A stretch of DNA of 64,000 nt from PXAP01 sp964520585 (GTDB lineage Bacteria; Bacteroidota; Bacteroidia; Bacteroidales; PUMT01). Below, one piece after another: positions 16,815 to 25,451 of this stretch. How positions within the stretch are numbered: position 1 is the stretch's first letter; each line of letters starts with the position of its first letter. The translations under genes were made by a program, and so were the position numbers. The DNA is taken from the NCBI GenBank assembly GCA_964520585.1, contig CAZFOO010000008.1:1-64000 (forward strand). Reading direction: 5' to 3'. The notes below the pieces were generated by a model that saw nothing but the letters and a program-made list of their open reading frames with translations, ran no database searches and had not been told where the DNA came from.

Positions 16815-18008
16815 ATGGAAAACCCAAACTTCAAAAGAGCTGCAATTACAGCCTTAATGGCTGTTTTTACCCTGGCAATATGTTTCATTATCCTTGGAGC
16901 AATATCGGTTGAATTAATGGCTGCACTGGATATCAATACAGGTCAGTTTGGTACCCTGGTCATGGGCTTATTTCTTACAAGCTGTATCGTACAACTTTTA
17001 ATTGGTCCCATTGTTGACAAAATAGGCTACAAGCCGGTTGCTTTTATTGGCTTTATTGTCACAAGTCTCAGCATGGTACTCCTTTCTTTGGCAACAAGTT
17101 TCACTTTCGCATTGATTGCATGCATATTAATGGGAGTAGGTGCAATGTCGTTGAATACAGTTGGCAATACTCTCATCCCGGTTGTGCTTTTCGAAGGAAA
17201 AGACCCGGCCAGGGCCAGTAACTTTGGCAATGCCTTCTTTGGCATGGGTTATGTACTAACCCCATTGCTGATCGTTTTTATGCTGGATTCATTAAATATG
17301 AGCTACAACATTGCCCTGATCATAATTGCGATTCTTCTGCTGATTTTTTTGGTCTTTTCAATTACTGCAAAATACCCGGAAGTATTTACGGGATTTGAAT
17401 TTTCACAGGCATTTAAAATACTATTCAAGCCTGCAGTGCTGATTGCGGCACTGGCCCTTTTCTGTTATTTGTCTCTCGAAATATCTATGGGAACATGGAT
17501 CCGTTCACTAATGAATGAACTATATTCCGTAAGCGGTACTACAGGTGCAGCTTCCAGGACAGGAGTCGTGCTAAGTTCATTTGGAGTAGCGATGATGGTT
17601 GGAAGATTTCTGATGGCATCAATAAAAAATTTAACCGCGATGGGATCAAAAGTAATTATTTTGATGTCGATAGTCTCATTCGCATCCATTCTGGTAATGA
17701 TAGTTGCCAATAGTCCGGCTCTGGCAATTTTTGCAGTAATTATTGCAGGGTTGGCATTTGCTCCTATATTTCCAACAATTGTTGGTGTTACTTTTGGAAA
17801 ATTTAATCCCAGCCTTTACGGGAGTATTTTCGGCATTATCTTTTCAGTTGGATTACTTGGCGGAACATTTGTCCCCAATATAATAGGCAATCTGAGTGTA
17901 GGATCGACAGTTCAGCAAAGCCTTATAATCCCTGCTATTATGGCAGCAATTCTTATAATCATCTCATTATTTATAGGAAAAGTAGGTGTTAAAAAAACAG
18001 ATCTTTAA
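16815..18008 (+). CDS. MFS transporter, sugar-type
   Basis: A 397-residue inner-membrane protein with about 12 transmembrane segments of the major facilitator superfamily. The loop after segment 2 has GPIVDKIGYKPVAFIG, matching the G-x3-D-x2-G-x-[RK] type signature, and the second half has VVLSSFGVAMMVGRFLMAS. It most resembles FucP/NarK-like small sugar porters. Lying among exported sugar oxidoreductases and isomerases, it is the best candidate to bring their product into the cytoplasm. Its stop codon lies within an inverted repeat shared with the convergent isomerase gene. The substrate is unproven. Confidence 0.85.
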   Translation: MENPNFKRAAITALMAVFTLAICFIILGAISVELMAALDINTGQFGTLVMGLFLTSCIVQLLIGPIVDKIGYKPVAFIGFIVTSLSMVLLSLATSFTFALIACILMGVGAMSLNTVGNTLIPVVLFEGKDPARASNFGNAFFGMGYVLTPLLIVFMLDSLNMSYNIALIIIAILLLIFLVFSITAKYPEVFTGFEFSQAFKILFKPAVLIAALALFCYLSLEISMGTWIRSLMNELYSVSGTTGAASRTGVVLSSFGVAMMVGRFLMASIKNLTAMGSKVIILMSIVSFASILVMIVANSPALAIFAVIIAGLAFAPIFPTIVGVTFGKFNPSLYGSIFGIIFSVGLLGGTFVPNIIGNLSVGSTVQQSLIIPAIMAAILIIISLFIGKVGVKKTDL

Positions 18009-18023
18009 TAAATATTAAAGATC
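18000..18023. terminator. Short inverted repeat between convergent genes
   Basis: A 10-bp perfect inverted repeat GATCTTTAAT/ATTAAAGATC with loop AAAT spans the stop of the MFS gene and sits just before the end of the convergent isomerase gene. It is AT-rich and so a weak bidirectional terminator. Confidence 0.5.
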
Positions 18024-18032
18024 ACATTAGTT

Positions 18033-19004
18033 TTACATATCCCGGAACTGACTAAAAGCTGTTCTCAGCATCTCCAGACTTTTAGGAACGGCAGTTTCGG
18101 GATCTTCCTGTCCCTCAAATTCAAGGGATATATAACCACGGTAATTATGGCTGCGAAGGATACCGGCATACCTGTCGTAATCAAGATCAAGGGTGTACCA
18201 GTTTCCTCCCCCGTAATAAGTTTTTGCCTGCACCAAAACCGCTTTTTCGGCAATCGCATCAAATTGTTCATATTTATCCTCGAAGAAATTTCCGGTATCG
18301 GCAGTTACCTTTAACCATGGCGAATCAATCTCGTTAACTATGCGCATAACACCGTCCGCGGTCCTGCCCAGACCCCAATGATTCTCGAGACCAAGAACGA
18401 CACCATATTCTTCAGCCATGGGAAGTAACTGCTCAAGAGAGTCAATGACCCATTGAAACCCCTCTTCTTCAGTATAACCCTCAAGAACAGGTTCAATTCC
18501 TTTTGCATCCATAAGATCATCAAATGACCCCGAAGTACCCCATCTGCCGGTATTTATACGCATAGTAGGTATTCCAAGCCTATGGGCTATATCAATCTGC
18601 TTCCTGGTCCTCTCAATATTTGAGTCTCTAACCTCCCTGTCAGGAGAAACAAATCCCTGGTGGGTGGAAAGGCCTATAAGTGGCTGACCGGCATGCAGGG
18701 CGAGCCTTTTAAGTTTTTGCAGGTAGGCATTATCCTCTCTGCTCATTTGAACTTTTAGAATTTCCACACCGTCAAATCCCATCCTTGCAGCCCTTTCGAT
18801 ACAATTTTCTATAGTTGCATCTTCCCGGGTCCTGTCAAAATGCCAGAATGAATAGGTTGACACACCAATAAGGTTTGTATACCCACGTGGATGAGCCTGT
18901 CCGGCCTTTTCCTTACTCGCCGCAAGTTCAGTGCATGATCCTGCAGATACCGCCGCACCTGCAATTGCAAGATTTTTAAGAAATCTTCTTCTGGATTTAC
19001 TCAT
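18033..19004 (-). CDS. Tat-exported sugar isomerase/epimerase
   Basis: A 323-residue TIM-barrel isomerase/epimerase of the same superfamily as 13268-14158. It begins MSKSRRRFLKNLAIAGAA with a strong twin-arginine motif and then AGSC (Cys24), so it is probably a Tat-exported lipoprotein. Barrel signatures are RAARMGFDGVEILKVQ, GVVLGLENHWGLG (Glu, His), LKVTADTGNFF (Asp), LVQAKTYYGGGNW and YISLEFEGQEDP (Glu), which together give the usual divalent-metal site. It faces the MFS transporter convergently and is probably transcribed alone. The function is likely isomerisation, epimerisation or lyase action on an oxidised sugar; the substrate is not evident. Confidence 0.85.
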   Translation of the reverse strand: MSKSRRRFLKNLAIAGAAVSAGSCTELAASKEKAGQAHPRGYTNLIGVSTYSFWHFDRTREDATIENCIERAARMGFDGVEILKVQMSREDNAYLQKLKRLALHAGQPLIGLSTHQGFVSPDREVRDSNIERTRKQIDIAHRLGIPTMRINTGRWGTSGSFDDLMDAKGIEPVLEGYTEEEGFQWVIDSLEQLLPMAEEYGVVLGLENHWGLGRTADGVMRIVNEIDSPWLKVTADTGNFFEDKYEQFDAIAEKAVLVQAKTYYGGGNWYTLDLDYDRYAGILRSHNYRGYISLEFEGQEDPETAVPKSLEMLRTAFSQFRDM

Positions 19005-19237
19005 AATACTCTCAGATTAATTTTTCAGTAAAGATCAGATAATTTAACAACCTAAATTACTAATTTCTTTTATATTTTTTAGTGCATAATATAAGCAGTA
19101 TATAAGCGAACATATAACAGAATTCTTATTTTACATAGCTTATTTGATCAGGGTTATTAATAATTCAATTCAAATAACCCGTATTCTTATTATTATGTTT
19201 TCACACATTCGGGCAACACACATAGTTATACATAAAA

Positions 19238-19822
19238 TCAGTCAAGAACCTTTACCACTGCAACATAGGGAAAATAGATTGCATAGGCCTTTCCTAAATC
19301 TGCCATGCAGTAAACATCTACCGAGTTGCCTACTGTTGAAAATGCTTCATAAGGTTCAGCATTGAAAATGTCAAACTCTTCAAGAAACACATTTACTGCA
19401 CGAATAGTCTGTTGAGCTCTTTCTNNNNNNNNNNNNNNNNNNNNNNNNNNNNNNNNNNNNNNNNNNNNNNNNNNNNNNNNNNNNNNNNNNNNNNNNNNNN
19501 NNNNNNNNNNNNNNNNNNNNNNNNAATGAATATATATCCCGAAGGTCATTACCCTGCGAACCGAATTGTCAGGAGCAAAAAGCATCGTGGTAACATGAAT
19601 TTTTCTTCCCCGCTCTTCTGCAGCATCCTTTATATATGTAGCCCAGTAATTATCCCGGTAGGCTTCATTCCACTGATCGAGGTCATATAGACCCTCTCCT
19701 ATTTCTTTAGGAGAAAATGTGTCTCCGGCATTTCTGTCGCTCATGGTGTTGCGCACATAATTAAGGGGAAAAGCATCAAAATTATAAGTGCAGGACCCGT
19801 CATACGTATGAACTTGATGTTT
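19238..19822 (-). pseudogene. Secreted glycosidase remnant, cut by a gap
   Basis: Two pieces either side of the 100-N gap (19425-19524). The piece after the gap (19424-19238) reads ERAQQTIRAVNVFLEEFDIF and then ADLGKAYAIYFPY, like the C-terminal collagen-binding-type domain found behind DUF4038-like glycosidases. The piece before the gap is open from 19822 with no start codon and contains NYVRNTMSDRNAG and GLYDLDQWNEAY, like the barrel of the same kind of enzyme, but it lacks the normal N-terminus and export signal. A full member has over 400 residues. I read this as a truncated gene, though the gap hides an unknown length. The family assignment is by eye and moderate. Confidence 0.45.
19425..19524. 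other. Assembly gap, 100 N
   Basis: Scaffold gap of nominal length. The flanks share no sequence, so the true length is unknown. It interrupts a glycosidase-like frame. Confidence 0.95.
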
Positions 19823-20029
19823 TTAATCATTATAGTAAGTTTTTATGATCATAATAACTTCGTAGTCATAACTGTCAACAAACAAATCAATGCAGGTTTC
19901 ATGTCATTCTGAATTACTTCTCATAAATCACTTTCGTCATTTTCTTCCGGTATAAGCTGCAAAAACAAGATCTGGTTTGCCAGTGGAGCCAGAAATAAAA
20001 TATAAAAAAACCGGCGTTATATCATATTG

Positions 20030-21103
20030 CTAAGGCCTTTCGGCAATAACATAATTATCCATGACTTCAAAAAAATCGTTTATGATCCCGTAAATATCAA
20101 ACCATTCCCAAATGGTTATTTCACGTTGATTATCTGGCCTTTCTACCCATTGGCCATCAATAAAAATTGGTGCAGGATGCTCGTAGCTTTCTGCCCAGTC
20201 AGGATTCTTGATAATAGCCACGGCAGCCTGGTCAAATAACGACCTGCTCGGCGGGTCACCCCCCATATTGTACATTTCGAAAAGGTTTACAGAATAATCA
20301 CCCCAGTTGTCGAACTGTCCCCCATGCCGTCCCGTTATGGGCTCTGATATTCGTGGACCTTTACCCGGCATCCGGTGCAGTATCTGAGCCTGTGTAACTC
20401 GCACCGCAGTAGTGCCGGATGGTTCGCCGTATCGCACCGTTACCATCTCAAACGGAACATCCAGATCAAGAATATAATTCATCGAGGGGATATCCCAATC
20501 CTGGTTATGCTCTCCCGGCTTTGGATAATTCGAGCCAAGCCAGACGATTCTGATGTTTTCGGCTATAGCAGGCTCTTTCATCAAGGCAAGTGCAATATTG
20601 GTCAGTTTACCAACCGGGAGCAGTATAAGTTCCCTGTCCCGTTCCCTGAGCGCCTGTTCAATAATAAAATCAACTGCTTCGTGTCCGTCAAATTCCGGCT
20701 CACGGATATGATCCTTTATTTCCTCGAAAGAACCATTGGCGCCTTTATATAGCGGGATATCCTCATCTACAGTACAAAGTTGCATTATTCTTTTTGCTTC
20801 ATCATATTGTCCATCTATATGCCCGCTGATTCCATGTCCCGGACCGCTTGTTGCATTGACGGTTACCCCTTCAACAGCGAAAACGTCGCCGCTGAAAAGA
20901 AGATAAGCCAGTGCATGCTGGTCGTCAATCTCATTATTTGCATCAGTGTCGAAAATAACATGATGCTTGAAAGTAGTTGTATTCGTGTTATCAGGTATTG
21001 AAGCACACGAAGAAACAAAGACTCCGATTAACATAAGTGTTGAAGTCAGAGATATACTCAAACTTCCGGATTCATTAATAAGCCTGAAAAATAATTTTCT
21101 CAT
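20030..21103 (-). CDS. Secreted nucleoside hydrolase-like lipoprotein
   Basis: A 357-residue inosine-uridine-preferring nucleoside hydrolase (IUNH) superfamily protein. A signal peptide ends in VSSC (lipobox Cys33). The calcium/ribose site at the N-terminus is DTDANNEIDD (Asp52, Asp54, Asp60, Asp61), an extended version of the classical DTDxGxDD. The C-terminal site reads LFDQAAVA (Asp291), where classical nucleosidases have HDP; the His is replaced by Phe290. This loss is typical for exported relatives of uncertain substrate. The fold binds a ribofuranosyl or similar group through Ca. It is the last intact gene of the minus-strand run of locus 1. The leader contains a 24-bp tandem repeat. 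Confidence 0.85.
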   Translation of the reverse strand: MRKLFFRLINESGSLSISLTSTLMLIGVFVSSCASIPDNTNTTTFKHHVIFDTDANNEIDDQHALAYLLFSGDVFAVEGVTVNATSGPGHGISGHIDGQYDEAKRIMQLCTVDEDIPLYKGANGSFEEIKDHIREPEFDGHEAVDFIIEQALRERDRELILLPVGKLTNIALALMKEPAIAENIRIVWLGSNYPKPGEHNQDWDIPSMNYILDLDVPFEMVTVRYGEPSGTTAVRVTQAQILHRMPGKGPRISEPITGRHGGQFDNWGDYSVNLFEMYNMGGDPPSRSLFDQAAVAIIKNPDWAESYEHPAPIFIDGQWVERPDNQREITIWEWFDIYGIINDFFEVMDNYVIAERP

Positions 21104-21174
21104 TTTGATTGGTTTTTTGTTTTATTTATTTGGATGTAATTGGTCTTGAATGGTTTTATTTAGTTTTAATGGTT

Positions 21175-21240
21175 GATTGGTTTTATTGGTTTTAATTGGA
21201 TTGGTTTTATTGGTTTTAATTGGATTGGTTTTAATTGGTT
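21175..21240. repeat. 24-bp tandem repeat
   Basis: Unit GATTGGTTTTATTGGTTTTAATTG occurs exactly twice (21175-21198, 21199-21222), followed by a partial third copy to about 21240; degenerate TGGTTTTA copies continue down to about 21110. It lies in the presumed leader of the nucleoside hydrolase gene starting at 21103. The strand asymmetry (G/T on plus, A/C on minus) means the mRNA leader would be U- and G-poor and unstructured. Confidence 0.85.
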
Positions 21241-21297
21241 TAGCTAAAATAAATATAGCAACTAATTCATAATTATTTGCATTATGTTTCTTCTGCA

Positions 21298-22458
21298 TCA
21301 ATGCCTTATCAGCAAGTCCAGAAGTTTCCTGTCCAGCCGGTATCCGTACCAGTCCTCGTAATCCACATCACTCCGGCCGGAATTCAATATACCAAAACTT
21401 CCCCGGAATTCCCAAAGGCCGAAACCGATGCCGTTCTTCTTAAAAATGCTAAGGGTGTCAGAGAACCATGCAAGGAATACTTCGTGCGGGGTCTGGTTGT
21501 AACAGCCAAGTTCGCCGCAATGTACCCCGGTACCCTGCTTTACAATTTCAATCCACGGTGCATAATGTTCTTCAAGTGTCTTACGACTGAAGTACCTCTC
21601 CCCCGAATAACCCGGCCATGTGGGCTCGGGGACGGCATCAACATCAGCATATACCCAGGGTGCACGATAATGTGATATATGAGCGGGGAAGTAACCCCTG
21701 TTGCTCTTTGCAATACCCAGGTCGAGCAATTCGGGAACTACCGTGGTACCCACATTATTGCCACCGGCAATCACCAGGTGATCGGGATTCTGGCTACGTA
21801 TAGCATCTGTGGCACCTTTTGCCACCTGCCGGTAAGACTCGCCGGGAATGGCTCTTGCAGGCGAATGCTGATCATTGGGATCATCGCGCATGGCAGGTTC
21901 ATTTACCAGATCGAAGCTGATCTTATCGCGCGACACATTTTTGTAACGCCGGGCCCACATCTCCCAATGGAAAGTGAAAGCATCCTGTGCCTCCTTATCC
22001 AGCCACAGGTTATATGGCTCATGAAAACCTGCATTGATGCAATATCCGGGTGCCCGGTGCAGATTCAGGCTCACATGCATATTATATTTATGCGCCATGG
22101 CAACAAGTTCATCGATCTTTTCCACCGCCTCTTCATTGATGTTGTAAACCTCATCGGGCATTATATTCCTGCTGCGGTCAAATTCAACATAGTAGGGATA
22201 AGCCATGGGAATTCTCACGAAATCAAAACCCCAGTCCCTCATCCACCTGAAATAGTCTTCCTTCGTAGGGGGTCTCTGCCTTGAAGGATCCGGTCCGAAG
22301 AAATCGAGAAGGTTAAAACCTTTCCATTTTGGAATACTGTTCACAGGCTCTCTCTCGTATGATCCAAAAAGTGATGTTCCTGCCATGCCAGCAACAGCTG
22401 CTGTAAGTCCTGCTTTTTTAATAAAATCCCTGCGGGTATTTTTTGTTGTACTATTCAT
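21298..22458 (-). CDS. Tat-exported glycoside hydrolase family 5
   Basis: A 386-residue (beta/alpha)8 hydrolase of GH5 (cellulase/mannanase clan A). It begins MNSTTKNTRRDFIKKAGLTA, a twin-arginine signal. GH5 hallmarks are VRIPMAYPYYV (Arg82), NLHRAPGYC (His134), FDLVNEPAM with the acid/base Glu187, and GVHCGELGCYN with the nucleophile Glu316. The protein is therefore a retaining beta-glycosidase in the periplasm; Tat export is unusual for GH5. The subfamily and linkage cannot be given from inspection. It lies 108 bp downstream of the ADP-ribosylglycohydrolase-family gene and 195 bp before the nucleoside hydrolase at 20030, all on the minus strand. Confidence 0.9.
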   Translation of the reverse strand: MNSTTKNTRRDFIKKAGLTAAVAGMAGTSLFGSYEREPVNSIPKWKGFNLLDFFGPDPSRQRPPTKEDYFRWMRDWGFDFVRIPMAYPYYVEFDRSRNIMPDEVYNINEEAVEKIDELVAMAHKYNMHVSLNLHRAPGYCINAGFHEPYNLWLDKEAQDAFTFHWEMWARRYKNVSRDKISFDLVNEPAMRDDPNDQHSPARAIPGESYRQVAKGATDAIRSQNPDHLVIAGGNNVGTTVVPELLDLGIAKSNRGYFPAHISHYRAPWVYADVDAVPEPTWPGYSGERYFSRKTLEEHYAPWIEIVKQGTGVHCGELGCYNQTPHEVFLAWFSDTLSIFKKNGIGFGLWEFRGSFGILNSGRSDVDYEDWYGYRLDRKLLDLLIRH

Positions 22459-22565
22459 AATGCTTATAGTTTTTCGTTATATTATATTATGTTTTGTATA
22501 GGATCGTATGTCAAATATATTGCAGTTTAGCAGACTAATTTGAAATACTGGTTTTTAGGTTTGAA

Positions 22566-24137
22566 TTAAAAATAGGTTCGCAGCTCCGGTTCCGTATTTG
22601 AATAAACTATCAATGCATTGATGTATACCTGGTACCCCGGGGGAAGGTCGCGCGGAACCAGTTTTATCTCATGGCCGGACTCTGGCAGGTCGTAGTTCCA
22701 GTATATTTCATGCTTGCGGCGTGTGAAACCGGTCGGTAAAACAGATGTCTTTATAAACTCCCCATTTATATAAATGTCTATCTTAATATCATGGTCCGGC
22801 AATCCGTCCTGGCTTATCTGTGCATTGCCTGCCACAACAACAGCAGAACCATTAAATGTACTTGAATATTCTCTGTTTATCTGGTTGAGCCACCCTCGTC
22901 CGGGAATTCTTTCCACGGGCCATAGTCCCGCAAAAGACTCCTCAAGCCTAACCGGTTCAACTACCTGATACCTTATCTCAACTGAATTATCCAGTACTTT
23001 GCCACCGTTTCTTTCAATCATCTGCAATGCATGGCCGTAACCAACTTCATAAACATCCAGCAGCGACAGGTTTGTGTGGATGAGGTTCCTGTGTTCCACC
23101 CGGTCGAGTCCTTGTTTCCAATAGTCGGGTATATTGCTGTAGCCCAGCATGGTGCCAAGGATGCCACCAGCGTTGGCCGGGTTACAGTCGGAGTCATACC
23201 CGGCCCTGGTACTGATATCAACGGTACTCCCATAGTCGCCATCACCATAAAGCAGTCCCAGTACAATATATGCCGCATTGATGCTGGCATCAATATTGAA
23301 AGGGCGAAACACCCCATCGGGGCAACCTATTTCAGCCGTCCATTTCTTCTGTAGTTCAAACCATGTCTGTTTCCAGTCGTCCGGATACATTTCGTGCCAC
23401 CTGATCACATCGGCTATTGTCTGGTAAAACCGGCTCTGCTCAGGTATTGCTTTCAGGGCCTCCCTCACAATAAAACCCATATCGTCGCTCAAGAAGGCCT
23501 GTGTGTACATACCTGCAATATAAACCCCTCCGTACCATCCGTCACCGTAGTTCATTATATGACCTATTTTATCGCTTATCGCGGAAGAGGCATTGATCAT
23601 GCCAGGCGCCATAAGTCCCGCGAAATCAGCTTCGATCTGAAAGTCGATATCGTCGGCATGAGGGTTGTTCTTCCAGTGGCCCGATTCGGGGGGCATAATG
23701 CCATTGAGGATGTTATATCTTGCCGCCTGGTTCGCATGCCACAGGGGATAACCTGCATTGGCAAATGCAAGAGCGTGAAGAGTGTCAGAAGCATCAAGTC
23801 CGTGATCCTCAAAAACCTGAACAAAAGTCAGGTCCATGTATACATCATCATACAACCCGGGGGAATTATCATACCACCATTCCATCAGTGTTTCATCCCA
23901 CGGAATTGGCACATGGTCACCAATCATAGTCCCGTTCCATTGAAACTCGGTAGGCCCGCCATAAGTGCAGCCAATGACCTGTCCTGCCCAGCCACCCATG
24001 ATCTTGTCCTTCAGGACGGATTTTTCAATCCGGAACACATCCCCGTTTTTAAAGGGTGAAATATGTTCCTGGTTCTTGTTGCATGACCATGACAATATCA
24101 GTATCAAGGCTATAACCAGAAAGTTTTGAGTTTTCAT
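22566..24137 (-). CDS. Secreted ADP-ribosylglycohydrolase-family lipoprotein
   Basis: A 523-residue lipoprotein (signal ending WSC, Cys19). The body matches the ADP-ribosylglycohydrolase (ARH/DraG) family: KIMGGWAGQVIGCTYGG (44-61) at the start, DDVYMDLTFVQ (97-107) where ARHs have a DDT-type metal motif, and RAGYDSDCNPANAGGILGT (311-329) with Asp315 and Asp317 as the second metal site. A C-terminal beta-rich domain (about 395-523) is an addition without a recognised name. Cytosolic ARHs remove ADP-ribose; an exported lipoprotein in a glycan locus more likely cleaves another furanosyl or N-glycosidic bond. It is neighboured by nucleoside-hydrolase-like genes with ribose-directed folds. Function inferred only. 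Confidence 0.85.
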   Translation of the reverse strand: MKTQNFLVIALILILSWSCNKNQEHISPFKNGDVFRIEKSVLKDKIMGGWAGQVIGCTYGGPTEFQWNGTMIGDHVPIPWDETLMEWWYDNSPGLYDDVYMDLTFVQVFEDHGLDASDTLHALAFANAGYPLWHANQAARYNILNGIMPPESGHWKNNPHADDIDFQIEADFAGLMAPGMINASSAISDKIGHIMNYGDGWYGGVYIAGMYTQAFLSDDMGFIVREALKAIPEQSRFYQTIADVIRWHEMYPDDWKQTWFELQKKWTAEIGCPDGVFRPFNIDASINAAYIVLGLLYGDGDYGSTVDISTRAGYDSDCNPANAGGILGTMLGYSNIPDYWKQGLDRVEHRNLIHTNLSLLDVYEVGYGHALQMIERNGGKVLDNSVEIRYQVVEPVRLEESFAGLWPVERIPGRGWLNQINREYSSTFNGSAVVVAGNAQISQDGLPDHDIKIDIYINGEFIKTSVLPTGFTRRKHEIYWNYDLPESGHEIKLVPRDLPPGYQVYINALIVYSNTEPELRTYF

Positions 24138-24192
24138 GATATTAGGATTATAGGTATAAGGGTTTTTAAGATCAAATATTCAGGTTGTTGAA

Positions 24193-24414
24193 TTAGTTAA
24201 TACCCAGTCTTTTCTTTACCAATTCCCTGTAAAAGTTCGCGATCCTGCAGGGATGCGCCCCTGTATTGAATACATGGTTTTCAGGATTGACATACGATCC
24301 GGAAAATGCAAGGTAAAAGTATTTCAGGGTTTCTGCAAACAGGAATGCAGACATCTGGTCGGATTGTTCTTTTTGGTTAAAGGCATAAGGGCCTGTAATT
24401 CTTACCGGGTTCAT
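24193..24414 (-). pseudogene. GH47 alpha-mannosidase C-terminal remnant
   Basis: A 73-codon frame whose sequence (QKEQSDQMSAFLFAETLKY, FYLAF, HVFNTGAHPCRI) matches only the last part of glycoside hydrolase family 47 alpha-1,2-mannosidases, where the pattern is MESFFLAETLKYLYLLF and VFNTEAHP. Full GH47 enzymes have over 400 residues, so more than 80 percent is missing. There is no signal peptide. The truncation point lies between the stop of the broken nucleoside hydrolase (24492) and about 24410. It lies 55 bp upstream of the ADP-ribosylglycohydrolase-family gene. It shows that this locus once had an alpha-mannosidase. Confidence 0.65.
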
Positions 24415-24491
24415 CTGGTTGTGGTTTTGTGTGTGCTGAAACTTTTAACATGGCTCGCTTCATTTGTTCCTGGTAATAGGTTAACCAGACT

Positions 24492-25451
24492 TTATGGTAC
24501 TGGTATATGCATCATCAATTTTTCGATCTCCTCTGCAATTATTTCAGGATCAAGGTTCCTGATCTTATATCTGTGCAAACCATCAGGATCATTTTCCCAG
24601 GTTGTCCTTCCGTTGGCATCTACCAGGATCCATCCCCAATCTGACAGTTCCCAATAATCAGCAGCAGGTCCGTTATCAATTCCCCTTACTGCATAATAAC
24701 ACGGATGTCTGATCCCAGCTTCTGTGGCCTTCAAGTGCCTTGTGTCTTGGAAAAAGTTCATAGGCCCTTCGCACAAAATGGGCATCGGCGCCCGGTCCTC
24801 CCGGGAGCTCTTTTAATCCGGCCCCGGTGTAAATATCGGCGCCGATCTCAAAAGGACTGAATACAATGGGAGTCGGTCAGTTCTCGTAAGCGTATGCAGA
24901 CGCTTCCCTGTGATTTGCAAGGTTGAATTCTCCAAAATCATGCCGCAACGTACCGGCCATTGATACCCATAGCCTTACTTTGTTCCTCACCAGATGTACA
25001 CCGTTTAATTCACTATGTTCATCTGGCTGGCTCATCAGCAGATCCCTGAAATTTGTCATAAACCCTATACCTATCATTACCACACCAGGGTTTTTTTGTC
25101 AATATCCGGCTCCTCTGCCAGCACCCTTCGGTAAACATCAATGACACAGGGAGCATCTTCGGATTTAACCACGCCAATGGGTAACTCGGGGCGGTTATAC
25201 CAGGTGTTCATGGCATCCAAGGCAAGGATAGCTTTTTCCTGTGCATCGGATATCCCGATGACAAGTATTCTGGCTTCCCCTTTATCGGCAAGGGCATGGA
25301 ACATGGCTACAGCTCCCACATCATCGACGTCGTAATTGAAATCGGTGTCGAGTATTACGGGCACTTTTTCATCTTGCGCGTAGGTGCAGGAACAAGAAAA
25401 TATTGTAATTGCCGATAGGGAAAGGATAAAAGATATAATTTCTTTTTTCAT
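24492..25451 (-). pseudogene. Broken secreted nucleoside hydrolase
   Basis: One nucleoside-hydrolase gene in three frames. Part 1 (25451-25077) has a signal peptide ending ISC-like residues and the Ca site DTDFNYDVDD, ending at EEPDIDKKTLVW. Part 2 (from 25083) continues with VVMIGIGFMTNFRDLLMS. The break is an A7 run (25091-25097 on the opposite strand as T7), one A short of restoring frame. Part 2 meets a TGA at 24878-24880 where relatives have Trp (EN-stop-PTPIVFSPFEIG), then continues to SWDQTSV. Part 3 in the first frame starts near 24708 (YYAVRGIDNGPAADYWEL) and ends at 24492, apparently after one extra T. Three lesions argue for a true pseudogene, but a low-quality consensus is an alternative. 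Confidence 0.8.

Noticed and set aside
19741..19830. Signal-peptide-like 29-codon minus-strand frame ending LIMCATP
   Set aside because: It overlaps, out of frame, a stretch (YNFDAFPLNYVRNTMS) that continues better into the glycosidase-like sequence; the hydrophobic reading is probably chance.
21175..21240. CRISPR-like array
   Set aside because: The 24-bp units are directly adjacent with no spacers and no cas genes are nearby.
23394..24059. 221-codon frame antisense to the ADP-ribosylglycohydrolase-family gene
   Set aside because: Mirror frame of a well-supported gene, without any recognisable motif.
25077..25100. Programmed frameshift at the A7 run of the nucleoside hydrolase
   Set aside because: The same gene also has a TGA in place of a conserved Trp and a further shift, so decay or consensus error is simpler.
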